From: Acidobacteriota bacterium
GTDB taxonomy: Bacteria; Acidobacteriota; Terriglobia; Terriglobales; Acidobacteriaceae
Assembly: GCA_021779695.1 (NCBI GenBank)
Contig: JAJYAE010000030.1
Span: 1-22,755, forward strand
DNA: 22,755 nucleotides
Reading direction: 5' to 3'
The translations under genes and the position numbers were made by a program. The first letter of the stretch is position 1, and each line of letters begins with the position of its first letter. Of the stretch, positions 1-9,006 are shown piece by piece. Under the pieces are notes generated by a model. That model saw nothing but the letters and a program-made list of their open reading frames with translations. It had not been told where the DNA came from and did no database searches.

Positions 1-22
1 CTCCTACTGTAGTTCACCATGC

Positions 23-100
23 GTCCCCGTCGTCTAGCCCGGCCTAGGACACCGCCCTTTCACGGCGATAACACGGGTTCAAATCCCGTCGGGGACGCCA
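23..100 (+). tRNA. tRNA-Glu (anticodon UUC), CCA encoded; likely integration site
   Basis: The acceptor stem pairs GTCCCCG (23-29) with CGGGGAC (90-96), followed by discriminator G and an encoded CCA at 98-100. The T arm is ACGGG-TTCAAAT-CCCGT (73-89). The anticodon arm has loop CTTTCAC (57-63) with anticodon TTC at 59-61, and four of its five stem pairs are canonical (C52 faces A68). The body closely resembles bacterial tRNA-Glu. The tRNA stays complete because integration at a tRNA 3' end normally rebuilds it, so the T arm and acceptor end (about 73-100) are the probable crossover segment. Confidence 0.95.
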
Positions 101-174
101 ACAAAACAAACAAGTTAGTGAAAATCGAGCCAAAACCCGAGGGTTTGAAAGGGTTCGATAAGCAAAAACCGCTT

Positions 175-1386
175 TTATTCATCGTCCTTTTCTCCCTCCT
201 TGATCGGTCCCATGATCTGCCGTGCCACACGGCTATGTGCCGTGCGCTTCACATCCGTGACCGCCTGCGTGTACACATCCATCGTCACCTTGAAGTTGGC
301 GTGGCGGAGAAGTTCCTGAATCGTCTTCACGTCTTCGCCGTTGGCTTTCATCAAGGTTCCGAAAGTATGCCGCAGAGTGTGCCAGCCCACCGGCTCCGTA
401 ATGCCCGCCGCCTTGAGTGCCGGCTGCAAAGCAACCCGATAGAGGGAGCTTGGCCAATACGGTTGCTTCCCTTTCGTTTGAGGACTGGCGAAAACCCAAT
501 CCCCCGGCTGGTTGTAAGCGCAGCGAAGCCGCCAGGACCACAGCGTTTCTGCCAACTCCGCGTCTATCGGAATCGCCTTTTTCGATGCTTCCGTCTTGCA
601 GCGCTCAATCCGCTGTTTGACCACATCGCGGACGACACAGATTTCCAACTTCTCGAAATCGATGTCCGACCATTTGAGGCCCAACAGTTCTCCGACACGC
701 AAGCCCGTCAACGCACCTAACAGCACCGCCGTCTTGGCCGGGTCTGCCAGATTCGCCAGAAAGTCTTGCAGTTCGACAGGCGTGAGTACCGTCGGAACAC
801 GGGAACGTTTGGCGCTCTGGCGTACATGCGTTATGGGATTGGTTGTGACCCATTCCCAGCGCTGCGCGTGACTGTAAAGAGCACTCATAATGTTCCGTAT
901 TTTGGCCTTCGTTCCTCGTGCGACCGGCAACGACTTGAGCCACTGTTCAACCTGGACTGCTTTCACGTCGGCGAGTCTGTACGATCGCCAGCGTGGAAGA
1001 ATCCATTTGCGTAGATAGCCTGCATACGTCGCCTGTGTCGAATAGGCCTTTCGTGTCTCATCTTCCCCGGCCTGACTGCCCAAGGGCCGCGTGCCCTGGA
1101 CAATGTCCGGCAGTTCATGCTGCCGATAATGTTCAACCAGCGTTTCCATACTGATCGCCTGCAACTGTTGTCGCGGGGTTTGTTCGTTGATTTCCAACCG
1201 CAACGTATCCGCTGCTTTCTGCGCTTCGGCTTCAGTCTTGTATTCCTGTACCGATCCGATCACCGCCTTGCGGTAGCGTTTGGTCCCGTCGAGTTGCACT
1301 TCATACCAGCGAAAGATCCAAACCGCTTCGCCAGACTGACGCTTGACTCGCTGCAAACTTCCTTTTTGATGTCGTGCACGCCTCAT
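175..1386 (-). CDS. int: Site-specific tyrosine recombinase (phage/island-type integrase)
   Basis: This 403-residue protein would catalyse integration and excision at the neighbouring tRNA-Glu. An AP2-like arm-binding region lies at about residues 10-70 (it contains WIFRWYEV and YRKAVIGS). A SAM-like core-binding domain follows at about 80-185, then the catalytic domain at about 200-385. Visible catalytic residues are R230 (TGLRVGELLGLKW), a lysine in the KTEASKK beta-hairpin (about 264-270), H336/R339 (HTLRH), H362 (LLRHAN) and nucleophile Y372 (DVYTQ). The length is normal for the family and all core residues are present, so it should be functional. The ATG has an AAGGAG ribosome site 6 bases upstream. 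The gene reads towards the tRNA, with the excisionase-like gene upstream on the same strand. Confidence 0.93.
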   Translation of the reverse strand: MRRARHQKGSLQRVKRQSGEAVWIFRWYEVQLDGTKRYRKAVIGSVQEYKTEAEAQKAADTLRLEINEQTPRQQLQAISMETLVEHYRQHELPDIVQGTRPLGSQAGEDETRKAYSTQATYAGYLRKWILPRWRSYRLADVKAVQVEQWLKSLPVARGTKAKIRNIMSALYSHAQRWEWVTTNPITHVRQSAKRSRVPTVLTPVELQDFLANLADPAKTAVLLGALTGLRVGELLGLKWSDIDFEKLEICVVRDVVKQRIERCKTEASKKAIPIDAELAETLWSWRLRCAYNQPGDWVFASPQTKGKQPYWPSSLYRVALQPALKAAGITEPVGWHTLRHTFGTLMKANGEDVKTIQELLRHANFKVTMDVYTQAVTDVKRTAHSRVARQIMGPIKEGEKDDE

Positions 1387-1488
1387 ATACTTCTCCTTTT
1401 CCGTTGGCGAGCACGGTTGGCCTTACATTCAGCCTAGTCCAAACAGCCATGCGTCACCAAAGGATTTATGGTGCAAAAGTGGGCAGAT

Positions 1489-1734
1489 TCAGCTCGCAAG
1501 TTCGCGTGCAATCCATTCTTCAATCGTCGAGGCGCGAAAGCGCCACAGTTTGCCCACATGCACACCGCGAATCTGTCCCCGGCGTGCCATCTTCTGGAGC
1601 GTTTTCGGATGAATGCCGATGATGGCTGCTGCCTCCTCGCTGTCGATCAGGCGCTCAGGAGCGTCGGCATAACGGGATGATGGGCGTTTGGATGATGCGG
1701 ATTTCTCTTCACTGGGTGCAGGTATCGGGCTCAT
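1489..1734 (-). CDS. Excisionase-like small helix-turn-helix protein (Xis / MerR-type fold)
   Basis: This is an 81-residue protein. Residues 28-78 form a winged helix of the excisionase/MerR-like 'helix-turn-helix domain' family: DSEEAAAIIGIHPKTLQKMA, then GQIRGVHVGKLWRFRASTIEEWI. The first 27 residues are polar and low in complexity. Proteins of this type next to an integrase usually act as recombination directionality factors, bending attachment-site DNA to favour excision. Some instead act as small regulators. The ATG has a strong GGAGGT six bases upstream. The gene lies about 100 bases upstream of the integrase on the same strand, so the two may share a transcript. The fold is visible in the sequence; the excision role is inferred from position. 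Confidence 0.78.
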   Translation of the reverse strand: MSPIPAPSEEKSASSKRPSSRYADAPERLIDSEEAAAIIGIHPKTLQKMARRGQIRGVHVGKLWRFRASTIEEWIARELAS

Positions 1735-2056
1735 GCTCTGACCTCCGATAAATTACGCAGAGCGCCAAATGTTCCCACGCGCTCCTTGCTCCTAACCCTG
1801 CATCAGGTGCCATATCCCAGTCCAATAACCTTTTGGAATTTGGTCATAACCTTTTGGATTTGCGGACGCGCCATGTTCGTTCGACAAATTACAGTAAAAC
1901 TTTAGAGACTTAGTTGAAATGATGTAAACAAAACGGACTTTCGGCATCTTGTGTACCCGTACAACTTCCTGTATCACTCGTCCATAGATTGCCGGAGTAG
2001 TCGGCTGTTCAGCTTGAGTATGCACAGGAGTGGGAAATTGCAGAGGTGCATGGGCG
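1735..2056. other. Intergenic region with two 13-bp direct repeats
   Basis: This stretch separates the divergent excisionase-like gene and lysR-type gene. It contains ATAACCTTTTGGA twice, at 1825-1837 and 1846-1858, start to start 21 bases, which is two helical turns on the same face of DNA. The remainder, about 1870-1960, is AT-rich and could hold promoters, but I could not assign convincing -35/-10 pairs. One weak reading frame on the minus strand (1792-2025) is not convincing as a gene. Confidence 0.5.
1825..1858. repeat. Tandem 13-bp direct repeats, 21-bp period
   Basis: Two perfect copies of ATAACCTTTTGGA occur with an 8-bp gap, upstream of the excisionase-like gene. Iterons with a two-turn period are typical binding sites for excisionase or regulator dimers. 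The function here is inferred from location only. Confidence 0.55.
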
Positions 2057-2992
2057 ATGTCGGGTCACATCAAAATTCGGGACCTCGAACTGGTTGTCGC
2101 CCTGCACGAAGAGGGCAACTTGACCCAGGCGGCAGAGCGAGTCGGCATCACTGAACCGGCGTTCAGCAAAAGACTGCGATTGATCGAGCGACGTGTAAAA
2201 GCAAAACTATTTGCCAGAGGCCCTGGCGGCACTGTGGTCACAGACTCAGGACGATTTTTCGTGGAACGGGTGCAAATAAGTATTCAGTCGTACTATCAAG
2301 GCGTTCATGATGCACAAGAGGCAAAATATGACGAGCAGCACAAGCTGAGAATAGGTGCATCCGCGTTCTTGTCCCCGCACCTGATCGAACTGCTCCATTC
2401 CACCGAATTGCGCCTGTATCGTCATCTCTCCCGCGAAATCACCACAGCATACTCCTGCGAGATTCTCCAGCAGTTGCAACATCACCAAGTTGACCTTGCT
2501 TTGATCACTTCACCATCTCCGAGTTCGTCCATAACAAGCGTGCGAGTGGCAACTGAACCATTCATCATCATGGTTCGCCCCAAACATCCGCTCGCGGCAA
2601 AGAGCGTTGTCAGGTTGAATGAAGTAGCGAAATATCCCTGGGTGTTCTTCAATCGCCACGTACATCCTCCGCTTCACGACCTGATTTTGCAGCGAATGGA
2701 AATTGAACGACTGAAACCAAATATCGTTCACCAAGTTAGCCAGTCCGACCAAGCCGCTGCGTTGCTGACGGACAACGCTCTGCTCGCCTGGTTCACGCCG
2801 GCTGGGGCTGACCGAGTTGTGCGTGATGGTCTCATCCGTATCCCTCTATTGGACGAACGCATTCATCTCGAAATACATCTCGCCACATTGGTCAGCAATG
2901 AATCGCGGCTGGTCAGCGAATTTGTCCGCACGTTTATGAAGCGAATTGAAGAGGAAAGGCCACCAGCACAATTGCAATTGCCGATTGGCTGA
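2057..2992 (+). CDS. LysR-family transcriptional regulator
   Basis: This is a LysR-type DNA-binding regulator of about 311 residues. The N-terminal winged helix-turn-helix covers about residues 5-65 (IRDLELVVALHEEGNLTQAA, then ITEPAFSKRLRLIERRVKAK and LFARG). It is followed by a linker helix and a periplasmic-binding-protein-like effector domain (about 90-290, starting KLRIGASAFLSPHLIELL). The length fits the family. I chose the ATG at 2057 because AGAGGT lies 9 bases upstream and the N-terminus then matches family spacing; a GTG at 2030 in the same frame would add nine residues. It is convergent with merA and next to the recombination genes. Neither the target nor the effector can be read from sequence. 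No metal-binding cysteine cluster is visible, so a role in mercury control is not supported. Confidence 0.88.
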   Translation: MSGHIKIRDLELVVALHEEGNLTQAAERVGITEPAFSKRLRLIERRVKAKLFARGPGGTVVTDSGRFFVERVQISIQSYYQGVHDAQEAKYDEQHKLRIGASAFLSPHLIELLHSTELRLYRHLSREITTAYSCEILQQLQHHQVDLALITSPSPSSSITSVRVATEPFIIMVRPKHPLAAKSVVRLNEVAKYPWVFFNRHVHPPLHDLILQRMEIERLKPNIVHQVSQSDQAAALLTDNALLAWFTPAGADRVVRDGLIRIPLLDERIHLEIHLATLVSNESRLVSEFVRTFMKRIEEERPPAQLQLPIG

Positions 2993-3066
2993 GTTTTTTA
3001 ATTCCCAGATGACCTTTTGAACATTTCTCTAGCTTTCATTTTCTAGCACAGTCGCGCATCAGTTCT

Positions 3067-4835
<1,769 letters not shown>

Positions 4836-4905
4836 TGTTTCACTCCTTGTAATAGAAAATGGGCGCTACGTGCCGAAGAACTTCGTTTCTCGATCAACTC
4901 TGCAA

Positions 4906-6258
4906 CTACAGCATGTACGGCAGATCGGACCCGTGCGTCGGATAGGCAAAGATCATGTGCTTGAGATCGGAGGCACGCATCCCGGACCGCATTGCGACGG
5001 CGAAGAGATTGATGACTTCCTCGGCCCCGCTGCCAAGCAGGTGCGCTCCAAGGATGTGATCGGTCTCTTCTTCGACGAGAACTTTGTAGCCGGAATACGT
5101 CTCAGCGATTCTGCGCGATGCATACCAATCGGACGTCATCTCTTTTTTCACCGTGAACTTCAGATCCTGCTCGCGCGCCTTGCGTTCACTGAGTCCCACC
5201 GAAGCCAGCGGAGGAATCGTGAACACAACGGTTGGAATGCCAAGATAATTCGGCTTCTGACGATTTCCTTTCAGCAGGTTCTTGGCAACTATCATGCCTT
5301 CATAGGCAGCCACGGGAGTGAGCGGCGCGCCCTTACTGGCCGCAGCGTCGCCCGCTGCATAAACAGCAGGGTTCGACACGCTCTGCAAGAATCCGTTGAT
5401 CTTCACGCCTCGTTTGTCCCACTCGACGCCTGCGGCGTCCAAATTCAAATCATCGATCTCGGGTTCGCGTCCCGCGGCATGGACTACCAGATCGGCCTCA
5501 AACATGCGCTCCTGGCCTGAAGTCGAAGCTCGGACGGTCAGACCTCCAGAGTTTTTTTCGATCCCGACTGCCTCGGTCCCCAGTTGAATGTCAGCACCTA
5601 ATTCACGAGTTGCTTCGACGAGTTGGTCGACCAGGTCAGGATCAAAGAGGGGAAGCGGACGAGCGCCGCGATGCACAATGGTGACTTGCGATCCGGCCCG
5701 CAGCGCCACATGGGCAAACTCGAAGGCGATGTACCCGCCCCCGATGAACAGAATGCGTGACGGGAGCTCATCTAGCTCAAGAAACTGTTCGCTGGTTGTA
5801 AGGTGCTCAACGCCCGAAATCTTCAAATCCGCTGGTTTTTGCCCTGCTGCAATGACGACGTAGCGTCCGTCCAGCACTTCGTCGCCTACCTGAACCGTGG
5901 ATGGCCCGACGAAGCGAGCGCGGCCATGGAAAGCCGCGATACCAGCTTTCGCGAAGCCCTCTTCGCGATGTTTCGGAACAGGCTCGGTGAATGAACGTTT
6001 GAACCGCATCAACTCCTGCCAATCGATCTTGAGTTGCTCAGTCTTGATTCCTTTACCTTGCATTCGGCGAGCCCAGTCCGTCACGTCGGCAGCACCGATT
6101 AACACTTTCTTGGGGTCGCATCCACGTAGCGCACAGGTACCTCCAAATGACCGCGAATCAATAATCGCCACCTGCCATCCGGCCGCGTTACACCGGGAAG
6201 TCACCGCCGATGCGGCTGATCCAGTCCCGATTGCAATGAGGTCAAATTTCCGGTTCAT
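4906..6258 (-). CDS. MerA/glutathione-reductase-like FAD-NAD(P) disulfide oxidoreductase in the mer operon
   Basis: This is a 450-residue flavoprotein of the pyridine-nucleotide disulfide oxidoreductase class I family. It has a FAD fold (FDLIAIGTGSAAS, residues 5-17), a redox pair C42/C47 in GGTCALRGCDPKKV, an NAD(P) fold (ILFIGGGYIAFEFAHVALRAG), a GREPEI segment, an AAGDAA FAD segment and a dimerisation domain. The usual HPTxxE near the C-terminus reads YPTHGSD here, so Tyr replaces the acid-base His, as in MerA. It lacks the MerA C-terminal CC pair and ends soon after, so it is not a complete mercuric reductase. It may reduce a low-molecular-weight thiol or assist MerA; the substrate is unknown. 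The ATG at 6258 follows AAAGGAG closely; longer in-frame extensions run into merT. It starts 11 bases after the merT stop. Confidence 0.9.
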   Translation of the reverse strand: MNRKFDLIAIGTGSAASAVTSRCNAAGWQVAIIDSRSFGGTCALRGCDPKKVLIGAADVTDWARRMQGKGIKTEQLKIDWQELMRFKRSFTEPVPKHREEGFAKAGIAAFHGRARFVGPSTVQVGDEVLDGRYVVIAAGQKPADLKISGVEHLTTSEQFLELDELPSRILFIGGGYIAFEFAHVALRAGSQVTIVHRGARPLPLFDPDLVDQLVEATRELGADIQLGTEAVGIEKNSGGLTVRASTSGQERMFEADLVVHAAGREPEIDDLNLDAAGVEWDKRGVKINGFLQSVSNPAVYAAGDAAASKGAPLTPVAAYEGMIVAKNLLKGNRQKPNYLGIPTVVFTIPPLASVGLSERKAREQDLKFTVKKEMTSDWYASRRIAETYSGYKVLVEEETDHILGAHLLGSGAEEVINLFAVAMRSGMRASDLKHMIFAYPTHGSDLPYML

Positions 6259-6269
6259 GTGCAGCTCCT

Positions 6270-6620
6270 TTAGTAGAAAAGCGGTGCTATGTAAGGGAAG
6301 GATAGTGCAATCAGCACTAAGACTGCGACGACCCAGAACAGGACCTTGTAGAGGTGTTTCGTCTGCGGCAGAGCGCAGACATCGGCGGGATTGCACTGCG
6401 CGGCGGGGCGGTAGATCGCGCGCCAACTAAAGAACATGGCAATGAGAGCGATGCCGATGAAGATGGGACGATATGGTTCCAACTTTGCCAGATTGCCGAT
6501 CCAGGCCCCGCTAAATCCAATGGCAATCAACACCAACGGCCCCAGGCAGCAGGTAGAGGCGAGAATCGCCGCCAGACCGCCGACCGCAAGCGTTGTGGAT
6601 TTGGATTTCTCCGATGACAT
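6270..6620 (-). CDS. merT: Mercuric transport protein MerT
   Basis: This is a 116-residue inner-membrane protein with three predicted membrane helices (about residues 10-38, 52-72 and 91-113). The first helix contains the vicinal pair C24/C25 (ASTCCLGPLVL), which accepts Hg(II) from MerP. The cytoplasmic loop carries a second pair, C76 and C82 (AQCNPADVCALPQ), which hands the ion to MerA. Length and cysteine layout match classical MerT. The ATG at 6620 follows AAGAGAG. A longer in-frame start (6701) would read through the operator and is rejected. It is the first gene of the mer operon and sits directly downstream of the MerR-controlled promoter. Confidence 0.95.
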   Translation of the reverse strand: MSSEKSKSTTLAVGGLAAILASTCCLGPLVLIAIGFSGAWIGNLAKLEPYRPIFIGIALIAMFFSWRAIYRPAAQCNPADVCALPQTKHLYKVLFWVVAVLVLIALSFPYIAPLFY

Positions 6621-6647
6621 ATGCTCTCTTTTCTTCTGCCTATCAAC

Positions 6648-6679
6648 ACTGTAATCTCCGTACATAGGTACGGAGTCAA
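6648..6679 (-). promoter_or_regulatory. mer operator-promoter (MerR-controlled, drives merT onward)
   Basis: The perfect dyad CTCCGTAC-N4-GTACGGAG lies at 6656-6675 and matches the established MerR operator of Tn21/Tn501. Read on the minus strand, -35 is TTGACT (6674-6679) and the best -10 is TACAGT (6648-6653), with a 20-base spacer. An alternative TTACAG gives 19. The over-long spacer of 19-20 bases is the hallmark of promoters that MerR untwists on metal binding. The right operator arm ends six bases before the merR ATG. Confidence 0.93.
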
Positions 6680-6681
6680 GT

Positions 6682-7098
6682 ATGAAAGCCAGACTGACCA
6701 TCGGAAGATTGGCGGAAGCTGCTGGCGTCGGTGTAGAGACGGTAAGGTTTTATCAACGCTGTGGGTTGTTAACCGAGCCGGAACGGCCTGCGTCGGGTTA
6801 TCGGGAATATTGCCCAGCCGATGTGCAGCGTATCCGTTTCATCAAGCGGGCGCAATCCCTCGGATTTAACTTGGACGACATTGCAGGTCTGCTCAAATTG
6901 GATGGCCCCCAGACTTGCAGCCTGACGCATGATCTGGCCTTGAATAAGCTGAACCTTGTGGAGGACAAGATTGCTGCGCTCGCCAGTATCCGCGACGCCT
7001 TGAGGCAGATGGTGCGTCAGTGCGAACTCAAACACCAGCGAGGAACCTGTCCGATCATCGAATCGCTGGTACGGGACAAAAATGAGCGGCTCTTATGA
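6682..7098 (+). CDS. merR: Mercury-responsive regulator MerR
   Basis: This is a 138-residue MerR protein that represses the mer promoter and, with Hg(II), activates it by distorting the operator. The N-terminal winged helix spans residues 5-75 (LTIGRLAEAAGVGVETVRFY, then a GYREY wing). A long dimerisation helix follows. The three Hg ligands are C79, C114 and C123; their spacings (35 and 9) equal those of C82/C117/C126 in Tn501 MerR, so Hg specificity is well supported. The ATG lies just after the operator. The GGAG at 6672-6675, part of the operator's right arm, is its only visible ribosome site. It is transcribed divergently from merT. Confidence 0.96.
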   Translation: MKARLTIGRLAEAAGVGVETVRFYQRCGLLTEPERPASGYREYCPADVQRIRFIKRAQSLGFNLDDIAGLLKLDGPQTCSLTHDLALNKLNLVEDKIAALASIRDALRQMVRQCELKHQRGTCPIIESLVRDKNERLL

Positions 7099-7110
7099 GA
7101 TCGCTTCGCG

Positions 7111-7389
7111 CTATCGAGCAACATTCATCCTGGCCGATGCGGTCTCACCTCGAAACAGCAGAAGAGCGGCCAGACCGAACAGCAGTTGAACGGAACTGAA
7201 GATAGCAAAAGCCGCTCCAAAGCCGAGTCGAACTGCAGCGCCGAACACCATGCTGCCCACACCGAACCCTGTAAAGAGGATGAAGACATTCAGCCCCATC
7301 GCCTGTCCGGACCGTTTGCCTCCCAATTGCGTCACGATACCGGCCAACAGCGGCTGCGTCATGTCATAGCCAAGGGATAACAGCGTTCC
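7111..7389 (-). pseudogene. MFS transporter, C-terminal fragment only
   Basis: About 92 residues remain of a major-facilitator transporter: roughly the last three membrane segments (LLSLGYDMTQPLLAGIVTQL, LNVFILFTGFGVGSMVFG, FAIFSSVQLLFGLAALLLF) and a short tail. Upstream codons read as antisense istA rather than transporter, so homology stops near 7389 where the IS21 remnant begins. About three quarters of a normal MFS protein (around 400 residues) is missing and no start signal remains. It may once have been a drug or metal exporter linked to the truncated merR-like gene at 8695-8736, which reads the same way on the other side of the IS remnant. It is convergent with merR. Confidence 0.75.
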
Positions 7390-7390
7390 G

Positions 7391-8694
7391 GCGCAGCGGA
7401 AGAAGACGGAACGTCCTGCGTTGAAGATGGCACCGGCGGTGTCGTTGATCGACTCGATTCTGGAGTCGGACCGCAAGGCTCCGCGCAAGCAGCGCCATAC
7501 GTCGCGGCGGATCTATGACCGGATCCGTGCCGAGCTCCCAGGATGCACGCCAGCGGAGCGGACGGTGCGGCAGTATGTGGAGCGGCGCAAGCAGGCACTG
7601 GGCGTGGCCGAACACGAGGTGTTCGTTCCGCAGAGCTACGACTGGGGCGTCGAGGCGCAGGTCGACTGGTACGAAGCGTATGCCGATCTGGACGGTGAAC
7701 GGATCAAGCTGCAGGTCTTCTCGATGCGTTCGATGGCCAGCGGAGCGGCCTTTCATCGGGCCTATCCGTGTGCGACGCAGCAGGCGTTTCTCGAGGCGCA
7801 TGAACTTGCTTTCGCGTATTTCGAAGGCGTCTTTCGGCGGCTTCGCTACGATAACCTTTCGAGCGCGGTGAAGAAGATCCTTCGCGGCCAGCAGCGCGAG
7901 TTGACCTCGCGGTTCATCGCCTTCCGTTCGCACTGGCAGTATCAGGCCGAGTTCTGCACTCCGGGCGAAGGCCATGAGAAGGGCGGAGTGGAGGGCGAAG
8001 TTGGCTACTTCCGCCGCAACCACTGGGTTCCTGTGCCGGTGGCGGCGGATCTTCAGGCGTTGAACCGGAAGCTGCTGGAGGACTGCCGCGCCGATGAGAG
8101 CCGGATCGTGTCCGACCAGAGCGAGTGTGTCGGAGCACGGCTTTTGATGGAGAAGGAGCACCTGCTGCCGCTGGCCGCCGAGCCCTTCGATCTGGCCGAG
8201 GTCAGCTTTCCGCGCGTCGACCAGACGGGATGCGCGAAGGTGCGGACGAACTCGTATTCTGTGCCGTTGAAGCCGGGCTCGATCGTTGAAGCCCGCGTCT
8301 ATTCCTGCACGGTCGAGTTCCGTCACCACGGCAACCGGATCGCCAGCCACGAACGCTGCTACAGCCGATTGCAGAAGATCTTCGATCTGGAACACTACCT
8401 CGACGTGCTGGACCGGAAGCCTGGAGCGTTGCGCGGCTCGACGCCGCTGGCGCAGTGGCGAGCGCAGGGCCGGTGGCCTGAGAGTTATGACCGGATCTGG
8501 GAGCAGATGATCGAGCGGCAAGGACGCCAGCCCGGTACCCGTGCCATGGTGACGTCATCCGCATGGGTCGCGAGTTCGGCTACGAGAAGCTGACGGCTGC
8601 CGTCGAACAGGCTCTCGATCTGGGTTGCGAAGACGTCGCCGCGATCCGCCATCTGCTGCTGTCCGATCAGTTGCAGCACACGGTCGGCGAGGCT
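7391..8694 (+). pseudogene. istA: IS21-family transposase IstA, truncated at both ends and frameshifted
   Basis: This remnant starts at RKKTERPALKM and continues with ILESDRKAPRKQRHTSRRIY, the mid-N-terminal part of IstA; the first helix-turn-helix is missing. The DDE core survives: D in EAQVDWYEAY, D in LRYDNL and E in KGGVEGEVGY. A one-base deletion near 8548-8551 (ATGGT then GACGTC) shifts the frame; reading resumes as DVIRMGREFGYEKLTAAVEQ and runs to about 8694. There it meets the truncated merR-like gene. No istB, terminal inverted repeats or target duplication are visible, so it is an immobile scar rather than an intact insertion sequence. Its borders cut two other genes. Confidence 0.88.
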
Positions 8695-8736
8695 ACCCGC
8701 GCGCTTCGCCACTTGTCCGATGCTCAAGCTGTCCAT
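8695..8736 (-). pseudogene. Second merR-like gene, only the first 14 codons left
   Basis: Fourteen codons reading MDSLSIGQVAKRAG match the start of MerR-family heavy-metal regulators (family continuation: GVxxETVRFYE). The next bases are the reverse complement of the IstA 3' region, so the rest is lost. An intact MerR-type promoter lies directly upstream (8743-8774), which supports identification of a real former regulator gene. The original metal specificity cannot be read because the cysteine region is gone. Confidence 0.65.
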
Positions 8737-8742
8737 GAATCC

Positions 8743-8774
8743 ACGGTAAACCCTGTACGTAGGTATAGAGTCAA
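8743..8774 (-). promoter_or_regulatory. Second MerR-type operator-promoter (orphaned)
   Basis: An imperfect dyad CTGTAC-GTAG-GTATAG (8753-8768) lies between -35 TTGACT (8769-8774, minus strand) and a weak -10 TACCGT (8743-8748), with a 20-base spacer. Aligned with the mer operator at 6648-6679, the two share TTGACTC, TACCTA, GTAC and TTAC-GTG at equal positions. The -10 ends six bases before the ATG of the truncated merR-like gene, so the transcript would have been leaderless. Confidence 0.75.
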
Positions 8775-8890
8775 GCGCAAAGCGATAAAGCCCAGAAATG
8801 TTTGTTTTGGAGGATTCACCCGTCGGCTGGGCAGGCAAGGACGCTCGCGTAAAACGCGGGTCACTGCCAGGGCGGGAAGGCGGGCGCCCC

Positions 8891-8923
8891 AAAGAAAGAC
8901 GGAGCCTCTGTTACAGGCTCCGT
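8891..8923 (-). terminator. Intrinsic terminator downstream of the arsM-arsC operon
   Basis: On the minus strand, the stem ACGGAGCCT/AGGCTCCGT (9 bp, 7-base loop; 8899-8923) is followed by CTTTCTTT. It sits about 85 bases after the stop codon of the last ars gene. It closely resembles the hairpin after the ParB-like gene (15794-15825). Confidence 0.75.
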
Positions 8924-9006
8924 TAAGGTTGTTTGAATCGAATCCGAGGCTGCCCACTTGCATCTCCGGCCGGGGCAGTTTGATACGGTCCTATCGTTTA
9001 TGAGGA

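Noticed and set aside
73..100. Search for a second copy of the tRNA 3' end (attR) within the window
   Set aside because: No second copy of the T-arm/acceptor sequence was found by eye, so no right attachment site is claimed.
133..146. AAACCC-GA-GGGTTT hairpin as a terminator of the integrase gene
   Set aside because: The loop is only two bases and no clean T tract follows on the minus strand, so it is too weak to annotate.
1792..2025. 77-codon minus-strand frame between the excisionase-like and lysR-type genes
   Set aside because: GTG start without a ribosome site, no family features, and it spans the direct repeats and likely promoter DNA.
7364..8521. 385-codon minus-strand frame opposite istA
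   Set aside because: It is arginine/leucine-rich text without domains, lying antisense to IstA, whose catalytic motifs are clear.
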